This document shows, in pieces, positions 51,126 through 60,258 of a DNA stretch of 64,000 bases. Source of the DNA: Erythrobacter longus (GTDB lineage: Bacteria; Pseudomonadota; Alphaproteobacteria; Sphingomonadales; Sphingomonadaceae); contig NZ_JMIW01000001.1 in NCBI RefSeq assembly GCF_000715015.1, positions 1,054,001-1,118,000 of the forward strand. Reading direction: 5' to 3'. The notes below the pieces were generated by a model that was not told the origin of the DNA, searched no databases, and was given only the letters and a program-made list of their open reading frames with translations. How positions within the stretch are numbered: the stretch's first letter is position 1; every line of letters begins with the position of its first letter. A program made the position numbers and the translations under genes.

Positions 51126-53891
51126 CTAGCCGTAAAATTCGCTCATCAGATCATCGGTCAAAAGCGGCCCTGCAAACGTGAAATCGTCTCCGATGTCGTC
51201 CAGCGGAATAGGTTGTGCAATGTCTGGCACGTCGGGACTTGCAAACAGCACAGCTGGCCCACCTGATACCGGCTCGCCAGATGCAGATTGCGAACCATTG
51301 TCGAACCAATCGCCATAGGTTTCTTCACCAAAACCGTTTGCGTTCAGGAATTCGATGACCTGCTCTTGTGACTGATAGTTGGCGTAGCGAATGTTCCCGT
51401 CTGCCTCCATCACTGCGCGCAAGAATGCGGTGCCATCGTTGAGCGCAAAATACACGTCCTGAAGGCCATCACCGTCATAATCATCAGCGCCAAGCACGCG
51501 GTTGATGTTTTCGATCTCCAGATCGTTCTGGAAACGGCGTTGGCTGTCATTGGGTGAGCCCTGCACCACATCGCCAGATTGCACGAGAGGATCAATGTAG
51601 ATGCCGGCGACGCGGGTTTCGCCCGCCCAGCTGAAGTCTTCAAAGTAGACGAGGCCTTCGCTGTCCGCACCAACCGTTGCAAACCGGCCAATGGCATCGT
51701 TGACAAGGATTTGGTCGATATCGCCATCTCCGTTGATGTCGGCCGCACCAATGCGCAGCCAGTTCCCATTGCCGCCAAGCGCGTTTCCGTCGAAATCGCG
51801 GATATTGTTCATCGCCGCTTGATAAATGGCCGGGTCCGGCGTGTCGAAATTGACCGTTACACCAAGCCCTGGGCGAAGGCGCAGGATCTGATCATCAAAC
51901 TGCGCAAACTCGATGCCGATGAGAAGGTCGTTTCCATCGGGGCCAGAAACGCCGAAAGAACGGTCTGTAAACTGCACCACAGTGTAATTCGCAAGAGTGC
52001 CCCGGAAGATGGCTGTGTCGACGTTCGAGCCCCCTTCGATTACGTCATCTCCAAAGCCACCGGTGAAAACGTTCACCGCATCATTGCCGATGATGGTGTC
52101 ACCGCCGCTGCCCCCGATAACACGTTCAATGCTGATCAGGGTATCGACGCCATAGTCGCCAGTGTCCTGCGCCGTTTCAATGGTCAGATCGATGCGAACC
52201 GGCCCAAACGCATTGCTGTAATCAGCCGTATCATCGGCCCCGCCACCGTCTAGGACGTCATCGCCTAAGCCACCATCGAGGAAGTCGGCGTTGTCTCCGC
52301 CGCGCAAGATATCATCGCCAAAATCACCGAACAGTGCGTCATCGCCCGATCCGCCTTCAAGCACATCGGCTTCGTCACCGCCGCGCAGGATATCATTGCC
52401 TGCATCACCGAAAAGTTCGTCATTGCCAAAGCTGCCATCAAGCAAATCGGCACCATCGCCGCCGCGCAAAATGTCATTGCCAGCAAGCCCTTCGAGGCGG
52501 TCATCGCCGCCCAGACCCGAAAGCTCGTTATCGCCGCCAGTTCCTGTGATCACATTGCCAAGTGCATTGCCGGTGCCAATGCGCGCATTATCGCGCAGCT
52601 CGAGCGTCTCGATGTTTTCGCCAAGCACGATGTCGATGGAAGAAATAACCCGGTCATTGCCCCCACCTGCTGCCTCAACCAGAGTGTGAGTGCCGCTGGT
52701 GATGACATAAGTATCGTCGCCAGACCCGCCGTCCAGAATATCCGACCCTGCGCTGCTACGCAGGATGTCATTGCCGGTGCCCCCAAGTGCAATCGCCTGT
52801 TCAGACGCGCCGATCGTGAACATACTCAGCTGAGTGTAGTCAGTCTCTAGCGCGGTGCGGGATTCAAAGTCACGGTAAGAGCCAATATAGGTGAGGTCGC
52901 CAATCGGCGTCTCAACATTATACTCTGCGGAAACACCCCATGTCTCAAACGGTGTATCAAACTGGCCATCGTTTGAGCGCAGATCATCGAGGGCATCGGC
53001 TCCGATATTGGGAGCGCCGCCATTGGCTGGTAACCCGAAGGCGGGGAAGTTTACAGTCGGCCCATCCTGTAGCCAGATCGCATGGCAGCATGCATCATCG
53101 CCTTCGGTGTAGTCGCCGATCAAACGCAGTTCGCCGCCCGAACCCAGATCGAAGAGAGCCTGCCCGCGCATGACAATGCGCTCGATTGTGTTGCTTTCAA
53201 CACCGGTCGGTCCTTCGATAAAGCCGCCACGGTCGCGAAATGCACCGGCGAGGCGAAGGGCGAATTTGTCAGCGACAACAGGCACGTTGATGCCCGCTTG
53301 AAGGTTGACCAGATCGTAGTTGCCATAGGTCGCGTTGGCGAAGCCTTCGACGCGGTCGAGACGCGGTTTCTTGGTCCTGATATCGAGCGCACCAGCAGAG
53401 GTGTTGCGCCCGAACAGCGTGCCTTGCGGGCCGCGCAGGACCTCGACCCGCTCAATATCCAGCAGGTCTCCCAGCGCGACCCCCGGGCGAGAAAGGTACA
53501 CCCCGTCGAGGAACACCCCGACCGCGCTTTCAAGGCCTGTGTTGTTGCCGGTTGTTCCAATGCCACGAATGCGCAGCGTAATACCGCCGGTGGTTGTGCC
53601 CGATGCATTCAGGTTGAAGCTGGGTGCGACGTTATCGAGCAAAGTGATGTCCGCCACAGCCGCGCGCTCAAGCTGCTGCGCGTCGATTGCGGTGACAGCG
53701 ATAGGGATGTCTTGCACGTCGCCTGCGCGGCGGGTCGCGCTGACGATTATGACGGGAAGTTGGTCATTGTCTTCGCTCGCCTCAGCCCCGCTTGTATTGG
53801 TCTGCGCCATGGCTTCGTTGGAAAGCGAGACCATCGCCAGGGCTGACGCACCGGCAAGCAGAATGCGGTTTGAGTTTTTTGTGAACTTCAT
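51126..53891 (-). CDS. chimeric protein: TonB receptor plug and partial barrel fused to RTX repeats
   Basis: 921-residue protein joining two unrelated halves in one frame. Residues 1-30 are a signal peptide (ending AMAQ). About 45-175 is a normal TBDR plug (VIIVSATRRAGDVQDIP; VEVLRGPQGTLFGRNTSAG) and about 176-361 the first barrel strands (GSYRDFESRTALETDYTQL). At about residue 362 (near base 52808) this stops and RTX nonapeptides begin (GGTGNDILRSS, GGSGDDTYVI...), continuing to about 620. The tail (680-921) has FG-GAP-like calcium loops (DINGDGDIDQI, DDYDGDGLQDVYF) and ends MSEFYG. The receptor lacks its remaining strands and C-terminal closing strand. GGGAGG precedes ATG 53891. A genuine fusion, deletion product or assembly chimera are all possible. 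Confidence 0.85.
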   Translation of the reverse strand: MKFTKNSNRILLAGASALAMVSLSNEAMAQTNTSGAEASEDNDQLPVIIVSATRRAGDVQDIPIAVTAIDAQQLERAAVADITLLDNVAPSFNLNASGTTTGGITLRIRGIGTTGNNTGLESAVGVFLDGVYLSRPGVALGDLLDIERVEVLRGPQGTLFGRNTSAGALDIRTKKPRLDRVEGFANATYGNYDLVNLQAGINVPVVADKFALRLAGAFRDRGGFIEGPTGVESNTIERIVMRGQALFDLGSGGELRLIGDYTEGDDACCHAIWLQDGPTVNFPAFGLPANGGAPNIGADALDDLRSNDGQFDTPFETWGVSAEYNVETPIGDLTYIGSYRDFESRTALETDYTQLSMFTIGASEQAIALGGTGNDILRSSAGSDILDGGSGDDTYVITSGTHTLVEAAGGGNDRVISSIDIVLGENIETLELRDNARIGTGNALGNVITGTGGDNELSGLGGDDRLEGLAGNDILRGGDGADLLDGSFGNDELFGDAGNDILRGGDEADVLEGGSGDDALFGDFGDDILRGGDNADFLDGGLGDDVLDGGGADDTADYSNAFGPVRIDLTIETAQDTGDYGVDTLISIERVIGGSGGDTIIGNDAVNVFTGGFGDDVIEGGSNVDTAIFRGTLANYTVVQFTDRSFGVSGPDGNDLLIGIEFAQFDDQILRLRPGLGVTVNFDTPDPAIYQAAMNNIRDFDGNALGGNGNWLRIGAADINGDGDIDQILVNDAIGRFATVGADSEGLVYFEDFSWAGETRVAGIYIDPLVQSGDVVQGSPNDSQRRFQNDLEIENINRVLGADDYDGDGLQDVYFALNDGTAFLRAVMEADGNIRYANYQSQEQVIEFLNANGFGEETYGDWFDNGSQSASGEPVSGGPAVLFASPDVPDIAQPIPLDDIGDDFTFAGPLLTDDLMSEFYG

Positions 53892-54035
53892 TTTCCCTAC
53901 CTCCCGATCGCAATCCTTGCGGGACCACGCTTCTTTTATTTCGGGAGTCTCTATCAGCGACGTCGAAAACCGAATGTCTAAAATGAGACAATCGTGATTT
54001 TCGCATGGCAAGGAACGTATGGGGCGAACCAAGGA

Positions 54036-54740
54036 TCAATAGTCGCCGACCTCAGCCTGAAGCCATTGGTGCATCTCGTGCAGGCGCAGCACTTCTATGA
54101 AATTGTAGTTTCTTTCGATGAAGCCAAGGTCTTCAAGTTTGCCAAGAGCGCGGTTCATGGATGCACGAGACAGGCCAATCGTTGCAGCAAGATCGGTCTG
54201 CTTGAAACGCAATCGCGGCTTTGCAGGCGGCGGCGGAGTGAGGATCAGGAGAAATTTTGCCACACGCGGAACTAGCGGCAAGATTCTGACCGCGTGCAAC
54301 ATCTCAAGCAGGATATGCGAGCGCATCAAGGTCGCGCGCATTAAGGCGCTCAAATAGGCCGGCTGTGCCTCACCCAGTTCTAGGAATGTCCGGCTTGGTA
54401 TTCTGATTACACTGGTCGGACCGACTGCCGAGACATCGTGACTAAGCGGGATCTGCGTAAAGACGGTGAACTCACCGAATGAATGTCCCGGACCGAGGAA
54501 TGAGGTCAGGATGAACTCGCCATCGGTTCCGTAGATCCCGGCCTTCGCAGCGCCGCTTTCGATAATTGAAATGCCGGGATCAGTGTCTCCGCGGCTGTGA
54601 ATGAACTGACCATCGTTAAGCGTGCGACGATGCCCCGCCTTCTTCAGTCGTGCCACTTGGTCGTCGGTCAGGAAGCCAAGAAACGGGGTGGGCGTGTAGC
54701 GCAAGAAATCCATAGCGTTTGAATGTTGCATTTTCGACAT
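54036..54740 (-). CDS. Crp/Fnr family transcriptional regulator
   Basis: 234-residue regulator with an N-terminal cyclic-nucleotide-binding-type jelly roll (about 20-140; PGHSFGEFTVF is the phosphate-cassette region) and a C-terminal winged helix (TDLAATIGLSRASMNRALGKL). No Fnr-type cysteine cluster is present, so oxygen sensing by an Fe-S cluster is unlikely. It is transcribed toward the TBDR-RTX gene 144 bases downstream and is divergent from the DUF1254 gene with only 51 bases between, so it may regulate either. The exact start (54740, 54731 or 54713) is unclear. Confidence 0.9.
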   Translation of the reverse strand: MSKMQHSNAMDFLRYTPTPFLGFLTDDQVARLKKAGHRRTLNDGQFIHSRGDTDPGISIIESGAAKAGIYGTDGEFILTSFLGPGHSFGEFTVFTQIPLSHDVSAVGPTSVIRIPSRTFLELGEAQPAYLSALMRATLMRSHILLEMLHAVRILPLVPRVAKFLLILTPPPPAKPRLRFKQTDLAATIGLSRASMNRALGKLEDLGFIERNYNFIEVLRLHEMHQWLQAEVGDY

Positions 54741-54791
54741 TCTAAGCCAAGGCCGCTTGCTAAGCTGTGCGAAACGGGAGGGTTTTGCCCC

Positions 54792-56168
54792 ATGCGGCCA
54801 GCTGCCATCATATCTCTCGCCGCATTTCTTTCGGCTTCTTGCGCGAGCATCGACATGGATTCATCGAAGCCTCCCCGGCCGCAATGCGCGGCTACCCAGT
54901 CTGAGGCTGAGGCAATCCGCAAAGCGTTCTTCTTCGGCTACCCGGTCTACGAGATGAGCCGTATGCGCCAACGCACTCTCTCTTTGCCCGGAGCAAGGCC
55001 AAATAGTCTGCTTCATCGAACCAGGTTGTCGGGCCCAAGCGATCGCTCAATCACAATGCCCAACACGGACACACTTTATTCGACCGCTTGGCTGGATTTG
55101 TCAGGCGGACCCTTGCGTTTTTCGATCCCGGAGATGGGAACACGCTACCACAGCATCCAGTTGATGGACCCGTTCTCTGACGTTTTTGCGATCCTGCGAA
55201 ACGAGACGACCAAGGCACGTGAGTATCTGATTGTGGGCCCGGACTGGGAGGGTGAGGCCGCAGCTGGCGCCACCGTGATCGCTTCACCCAGCCGCGACGT
55301 CTGGTTGGTCGGCAGAACCTTTGTCAAAGGACCCGGTGACCTCGCCGCAGCTCAGGAATTACAGCAAGCCTACACAATCGAGGAAACGGGCACATTGGCT
55401 GCAGGCACATTGGCTGCGGACACCTTTTCAGAGGCGCAGATACCAAAGACGCCTAGCGCCCAGGAATTCCTGTCGGTGGTAAATGGCGCGCTTTCGAGGG
55501 GTCCGGTTCGAAGCATTCATCAAAAGAGGCTGGGGTGTTTTGCAAGGGCAGGAATTGGCCCTGCCTCAGACATGGCAGTTCAGGTGCCCTCACCCGGCAT
55601 CAAGAAGGTCTGGGATACCGCGCTCGGACAGCTATTTATCGACACGAAGGAAGCGTTGGAGAATTCAGGTACGCTTCGAAATGGGTGGCGCTATCCTGCG
55701 TCCAACATCGGGCAATTTGGCGAAGACGATCTTTATCGCTCGGCAATTGCGCTGGGAGGTCTTGCTGCGCTTCCAACCCAAGAGGCGATCAATCCAATCA
55801 CTACCCGCGATGCAAACGGCGACACTCTCAATGGCGCGTTTCGGTACCGTTTGCCTATCCCCGCCGATGTGCCTGTCGATGGCTTTTGGTCGCTGACTTT
55901 GTACAAGAGCGATGGTGCGGGAAGATGGTTCTTGCATGAAAATCCGTTGGATCGCTATGCCATACGTTCCACCAACGGCGGCCTTGTGCGACAACCAGAT
56001 GGGACCATCATTCTTGAGATATCACACCAAAGGCCGCCCCATCACCTGAATTGGCTTCCCGCGCCCAAGGGGCCATTCCTGCTTGTCTTTCGTGCCTACA
56101 GACCTCAGTCCGCCTTTGCTCGGGGCCACTTTGTGCTGAGCGCGGTTAAGAGATTATCCGATTACTGA
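54792..56168 (+). CDS. DUF1254/DUF1214 domain lipoprotein
   Basis: 458-residue predicted lipoprotein (SASC lipobox, about Cys18). The N-terminal DUF1254 domain (about 50-190; FFFGYPVYEM, MPNTDTLYSTAWLDLS) is followed by the C-terminal DUF1214 domain (about 340-450; FWSLTLYKSDG, ISHQRP, NWLPAPKGPFLLVFRAY). Proteins with this pair are exported and widespread, but their reaction is not established. ATG 54792 has GGGAGGG upstream. It is divergent from the Crp/Fnr gene and contains a 15-bp duplicated unit. Confidence 0.87.
   Translation: MRPAAIISLAAFLSASCASIDMDSSKPPRPQCAATQSEAEAIRKAFFFGYPVYEMSRMRQRTLSLPGARPNSLLHRTRLSGPSDRSITMPNTDTLYSTAWLDLSGGPLRFSIPEMGTRYHSIQLMDPFSDVFAILRNETTKAREYLIVGPDWEGEAAAGATVIASPSRDVWLVGRTFVKGPGDLAAAQELQQAYTIEETGTLAAGTLAADTFSEAQIPKTPSAQEFLSVVNGALSRGPVRSIHQKRLGCFARAGIGPASDMAVQVPSPGIKKVWDTALGQLFIDTKEALENSGTLRNGWRYPASNIGQFGEDDLYRSAIALGGLAALPTQEAINPITTRDANGDTLNGAFRYRLPIPADVPVDGFWSLTLYKSDGAGRWFLHENPLDRYAIRSTNGGLVRQPDGTIILEISHQRPPHHLNWLPAPKGPFLLVFRAYRPQSAFARGHFVLSAVKRLSDY
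55389..55418 (+). repeat. 15-bp tandem duplication in the DUF1254 gene
   Basis: GGCACATTGGCTGCA is repeated at once with one final base change, giving GTLAAGTLAAD in the protein linker. It is an in-frame slippage duplication. Confidence 0.85.
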
Positions 56169-56183
56169 CTGAACGAAGGCCAA

Positions 56184-57659
56184 TCAGCCTCCCAAATTAG
56201 GCAGTTTGGAAAAGTCCGGCGCTTCGACGAATATACGATCAGACTTAGCCGTTTCGCCGCGCATAAAAGTGTGCATCGCCTCGCCAACCTCGGGCGTCGT
56301 CATGAACAGGTTATGGCCGGTGTTCTCAACCACGATATGCTGCACATTGCTGAGCCCAGCCGTCGCTTCAAGATGCGCTTCGGGATAGGTCCGCCCGTCC
56401 AACGTCCCGGTCAACATAAGGACCGGCGTATCCCCAAACGGCCCGTCACGAAAATCCGGCCCCAAATCGACTGACTGCAGTTCATCAAGAACCTGCGGCA
56501 TCGGGAAATTCAGATATTCGCCAACAGGAGAACTCTCAGCCTGGTGTTGAAATGCCTGGAGGCGAGCAGGCGTGATGCCCGATGCGCGGTCCATCAATAG
56601 CGACATGGCAGACAAAGTAATCGGCTCTTCCGGGGCCCAGAAACGTTGTAGAATGAAGGTGATCAAAGTTGGGTCGCCCTCGTCAATTTGCCGGTACATC
56701 ATCAGAGCGACCGCCGCATATTGGGGATCAGCAATCAATCCGCCCGTAAATTGCTGCAAATGACGCTTCTGCAAAAGCAGATCATAAGTCGTCCCATCAC
56801 GCTTTGGCACGGTGACAGTCATCGGTTCGGCGTCGAGCTTTGCATGAACGCGGTTCATCAGGCCCAGAATATCGGGATAAAGCCGCGCGGCTTCTGGCTG
56901 TGCATCAACGGCGGCTTGCAAGCGTTCAAAATAGCCAAGGGTGCGCGCAGGCAATTTGACCGTTTGGTCGAGGCCCTCAGTCGCCGCCATGATTACGCGG
57001 TCCAGTTCGTCAGGGATTGCCGCAAGGGCCGCCAAAGCCAGATGGCTTCCATAAGAAATCGACCACAATGAAATCTGATCCGCGCCGAGATGTTTGCGAA
57101 GATCAGAGAGGTCCTGTGCGCTTTCAATGGTGTTAAAGCCGCGCAGGTCAACGCCAGCCTCTTGCCAGCGCGCTGCGCATTCGCGCACGGCTTGGCGATA
57201 ACGCTTGTTATGCTCTTCGTCGCTGACCCGCTCCATGTCGCCTATCGTGACGCTGGAAGCGCAGCGTTCCGGTTTCTCAGACTGGCCAGTGCCGCGTTGG
57301 TCGAATGCGATGACATCTCCGTGCTGGCGCATCGCCATGAAAAGGGGGAAGCGCTCGCCTCTGGCCGTGCCAATTCCAGAGCCACCGGGCCCGCCTGAGA
57401 GATAGACAATCGGACTGCCAGGCGTCTTTGTCGTTGCCGGAAAGCGTACATAGGCGTTCTCAGTCGTCCCGCTGTTCGGATCGCTGCGGTTCATCGGCAC
57501 GGTTAGCGTTCCGCGAAAGGCCTCCACGCTTTCGCCATTGCCAGCCTCAAAAGTGATTGCTTCTTCATTGGGCGCAGCATGCGCAGAGCCAGGCGAGAAG
57601 GTGAGGGAACTGGCAGCCATCAAAAGTGCAAGGGCACTGACAATTTGTGGTTTTTTCAT
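56184..57659 (-). CDS. exported alpha/beta hydrolase, tripeptidyl-aminopeptidase/proline iminopeptidase-like
   Basis: 491-residue serine peptidase-like protein. A signal peptide (1-28, ending AHAA) precedes an alpha/beta hydrolase domain with oxyanion loop LSGGPGGSG, nucleophile elbow SISYGS, acid Asp in LTGTLDGRTYP and His in VENTGHN; the C-terminal part matches the TAP-like domain. It probably releases short peptides or amino acids from peptide N-termini in the periplasm. GGAAAGAG precedes ATG 57659. It is divergent from the LytTR sensor gene and may be its target. A non-peptide ester substrate cannot be excluded. Confidence 0.9.
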   Translation of the reverse strand: MKKPQIVSALALLMAASSLTFSPGSAHAAPNEEAITFEAGNGESVEAFRGTLTVPMNRSDPNSGTTENAYVRFPATTKTPGSPIVYLSGGPGGSGIGTARGERFPLFMAMRQHGDVIAFDQRGTGQSEKPERCASSVTIGDMERVSDEEHNKRYRQAVRECAARWQEAGVDLRGFNTIESAQDLSDLRKHLGADQISLWSISYGSHLALAALAAIPDELDRVIMAATEGLDQTVKLPARTLGYFERLQAAVDAQPEAARLYPDILGLMNRVHAKLDAEPMTVTVPKRDGTTYDLLLQKRHLQQFTGGLIADPQYAAVALMMYRQIDEGDPTLITFILQRFWAPEEPITLSAMSLLMDRASGITPARLQAFQHQAESSPVGEYLNFPMPQVLDELQSVDLGPDFRDGPFGDTPVLMLTGTLDGRTYPEAHLEATAGLSNVQHIVVENTGHNLFMTTPEVGEAMHTFMRGETAKSDRIFVEAPDFSKLPNLGG

Positions 57660-57726
57660 AACGGCTCTTTCCGATTGGTTGATCGTGGATTGAGCCTGAA
57701 ACTGGCCGATTTGCTGGCTTTGAACA

Positions 57727-57770
57727 GGGGGCGATCTGTTAACGGGGGGTTCTAATCGGTGAGCGGGGGG
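57727..57770. repeat. three G5-6 tracts between the hydrolase and LytTR genes
   Basis: GGGGG (57727-57731), GGGGGG (57744-57749) and GGGGGG (57765-57770) occur at 17- and 21-base spacing on the plus strand, the last just inside the GTG-initiated LytTR frame. They could be regulator contacts, part of a G-rich structure, or translational signals. Confidence 0.4.
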
Positions 57771-59267
57771 ACTTCCCGTTTATCGGGAGCTATACGTGTC
57801 CAGGTGTTTCGCATTGCCATCCTCATATTGTCGTTCCTGACATTCTCTGTCGCCGCAAGGGCGCAGGATTATCAGAGCCTCATCGATCATCCAGCACGCG
57901 TTTGTGATGCGGATCTGACCTTTGAACCGCCCTCGGACTTTGCAGGAGCCGATTGCCGTACAGTCCCATTTTATCTCGCAGATCCTCAAGACCGGATGGT
58001 GCGGGTGGAAATGGTGTTTGATGCAGAGCCAGCTCTTCTCGAACTGGGCAAACCGCTTGGCCTGTTCGTAAGCGCAAAGGCGTCAAGCGAGGCCATCCTG
58101 AATGGAGTGCCGATTGGTACGAACGGCAAACCGGGCGCATCGCAAAGCAGCGAAGATCCCGGCAATATGGATGCGGTGTTCTTTGTGCCGGAAGGAACGC
58201 TAAGGCCGGGAGAAAACCGTCTTGTGATGCGCCTGTCTTCGATGAACGGCGGTATCACGCTCAATTCGCCGATCCACAACATGGCTCTCGCGCCCTATCG
58301 AGACCCGCGCCAGCCAGGGCCAGCGACTTGGTTTGCTCTCGTCACCCTGGGGTTGTTTGTCGCAGGCTTTGTGTTTTTTGGGGTGCGATCCTTTCGCGGC
58401 GATGATCGTACAGGTTCAGCGCTGATCGCTGCGCTTTCGCTGGCCGCCGCCTTGCAGCTCGCAGCGGAAGCCGCGCGTGACATAATGCCCTACCCCTATC
58501 CATTGCACGATTTGCGATTGTCGCTGATCCTCACCTTTGCGATTTTTTTGAGCCTGAGCTTTGTCGCCTATGTGCTGCTACTCCTTTTTAGGGCCTACCC
58601 GCGGCGACGTTTGATAGCCTTGTCAGCCGTGCTTGCCGTAATGCTCGCAATCAGCGCGTTTCAACCCGGCTTTGACCTGAAAACCGGCCTCGTCTTTGTC
58701 ACCGCCATGCTCGCGGTTGGTACAGCTGGCGTCACAGCGTACCTTAGGCAAGGAAATCGCAGCGGGGCGTGGTTGGCGCTTATCAGTGCGGTACTTGCGG
58801 TTGTGATCTATTGGCTTGGCGGGTTCTTTCTCGACACCATCCTCTTTCTGTTGGTTTCGGCGGGCCTGCTGTGGCTGTTTTTCAAACAAGCGCGTGGCGG
58901 CGGATTGACTGAAAATCCGGTGGCCGAGGACAGCGCTCCAAAACGCATAGAGCTCACCAGCAATGGCAAGGTCGAATTTGTCGCTGCCAGTGACATTGTG
59001 CGTTTCAGCGGGGCGGGCGATTATGTCGAAGTGTTTCTGAGCAATGGGCGCAGCGCTCTTTACAACGCGAGCCTCGCGGCGTTGGAGCGAGAGTTATCGG
59101 ACGGCTTTATCCGGGTGCACCGCTCTCACATAGTCAACGCGTCCTGCGTCAAATCGTTAACCCGCGAGAGTGCAGGCACAGGAAATCTGGAGATGTCCGA
59201 CGGCAGCGTAGTGCCGGTGAGCCGCCGCAACATGGCCAGCGTAAGGGATGCACTCACACTTGGGTGA
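57759..59267 (+). CDS. membrane-bound LytTR transcriptional regulator with extracytoplasmic sensor
   Basis: 502-residue one-component regulator. A signal or first helix (about 15-34) leads to an extracytoplasmic beta-rich domain (about 38-185). About six or seven membrane helices follow (190-385), then a cytoplasmic LytTR DNA-binding domain (about 402-500; VEFVAASDIVRFSGAGDYVEV, FIRVHRSHIVN). It would sense an envelope or external ligand and bind DNA directly, without a histidine kinase. Start is GTG 57759; a GTG at codon 16 is an alternative, since no spacing is ideal. The divergent peptidase and the downstream TonB_C-like gene are possible targets. Confidence 0.88.
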   Translation: MSGGTSRLSGAIRVQVFRIAILILSFLTFSVAARAQDYQSLIDHPARVCDADLTFEPPSDFAGADCRTVPFYLADPQDRMVRVEMVFDAEPALLELGKPLGLFVSAKASSEAILNGVPIGTNGKPGASQSSEDPGNMDAVFFVPEGTLRPGENRLVMRLSSMNGGITLNSPIHNMALAPYRDPRQPGPATWFALVTLGLFVAGFVFFGVRSFRGDDRTGSALIAALSLAAALQLAAEAARDIMPYPYPLHDLRLSLILTFAIFLSLSFVAYVLLLLFRAYPRRRLIALSAVLAVMLAISAFQPGFDLKTGLVFVTAMLAVGTAGVTAYLRQGNRSGAWLALISAVLAVVIYWLGGFFLDTILFLLVSAGLLWLFFKQARGGGLTENPVAEDSAPKRIELTSNGKVEFVAASDIVRFSGAGDYVEVFLSNGRSALYNASLAALERELSDGFIRVHRSHIVNASCVKSLTRESAGTGNLEMSDGSVVPVSRRNMASVRDALTLG

Positions 59268-59444
59268 GGAAAAGCGCATTCCAAATGGTGATGCCATCGT
59301 CACCATGGATGCTTGACGCGAGCGAGTTGAAAAGCGACTTGGCCATGCCAAGCCCATAAGGTCCTGCCTGTTTACTCCGCAAAGGCGTGTGGCCTATGGA
59401 GCCTTTAGATTTACGCAGTAATGCCGTGGTTGGGGGAACAATTG

Positions 59445-60203
59445 ATGACCAAGCTATGGGCAGTGAGTGGGTTTGCGCTGCTCGTCAGCACATCACTGGC
59501 AAATGCAACAAACGAAGCATCTGGTGCAGGTCCTGAAGGTCTCCAAAGCTCCAACGCGGACACTTCGATTGTTCTTCGGAAACCAGGTGAAAAACCTCTA
59601 CCCAGAATAGAAGCTACGCCGCGTAACCAGCAGAGGTGGTCCAGCCGCATTGGCCGATCATACCCAGCGATGTCATTGTTCTTAGAACAAGATGGTATGG
59701 TGGGATTTGTGGCCAGAGTTAACGTGGGCGGCCGTGCGGACGATTGTAGGGTTACTCTATCGAGCGGCTACTCTTTGCTGGATCGCAGGACCTGCCAATC
59801 TATCGTGCGTTACGCCCGGTTTGAACGAGAGCTCGATCAGGACGGCAACCCTGTGGAAACGCGCTATACAAACAGCGTTGTTTGGCAGATTGCAGGCGAC
59901 AGCGAAGGTATCTTCTCTTTCGACGACCTTGGTCTAACCTATCCCGCTAAAGCGCTTGAAGAAGGGTTGGAGGGACAAACCCAAATCGAAATTGTTGTCG
60001 GCGTCGATGAACGCGTGATTTCCTGTAAGGTATTGGCCAGCTCAGGATACCCTATGCTTGACGATGAAACGTGCAAAGGCGTCATCGTTCTTGATGGGGG
60101 CAAACGTGTCGACGGTTCCTATCGCGGAGATGAGAAGCGCACGCTTGTGCGCAGCATCCAATGGGAAGTCCCGGAAGAAGAGGATGAGAATGACGATTAC
60201 TGA
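59445..60203 (+). CDS. periplasmic protein with two TonB C-terminal-like repeats
   Basis: 252-residue exported protein (signal peptide 1-22, ending SLANA) with two similar halves. Each has a YPAxxL start and a segment such as FVARVNVGGRADDCRVTLSSGY or QIEIVVGVDERVISCKVLASSGY, followed by a Cys-containing helix (LLDRRTCQSIV; MLDDETCKGVI). These match the TonB C-terminal fold seen in many stand-alone sphingomonad proteins. There is no proline-rich spacer and no ExbB/ExbD partner, so it is not a standard TonB. The repeated Cys pairs may form disulphides. It is convergent with the TPR-CHAT gene. GGGGGA precedes ATG 59445. Confidence 0.8.
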   Translation: MTKLWAVSGFALLVSTSLANATNEASGAGPEGLQSSNADTSIVLRKPGEKPLPRIEATPRNQQRWSSRIGRSYPAMSLFLEQDGMVGFVARVNVGGRADDCRVTLSSGYSLLDRRTCQSIVRYARFERELDQDGNPVETRYTNSVVWQIAGDSEGIFSFDDLGLTYPAKALEEGLEGQTQIEIVVGVDERVISCKVLASSGYPMLDDETCKGVIVLDGGKRVDGSYRGDEKRTLVRSIQWEVPEEEDENDDY

Positions 60204-60258
60204 TCCTCTTCTTCCTGACCTTGCCAGAGTTCGCGTTTTAGCAAGTCCACACGATAAG

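Noticed and set aside
52260..52520. Regularly repeated DNA resembling a repeat array
   Set aside because: The periodicity is the 27-base coding repeat of RTX nonapeptides; there are no identical repeats separated by unique spacers, so it is not CRISPR.
59445..60203. Classical TonB energy transducer
   Set aside because: No proline-rich periplasmic spacer and no ExbB/ExbD genes; two TonB_C-like halves fit a stand-alone periplasmic protein better.
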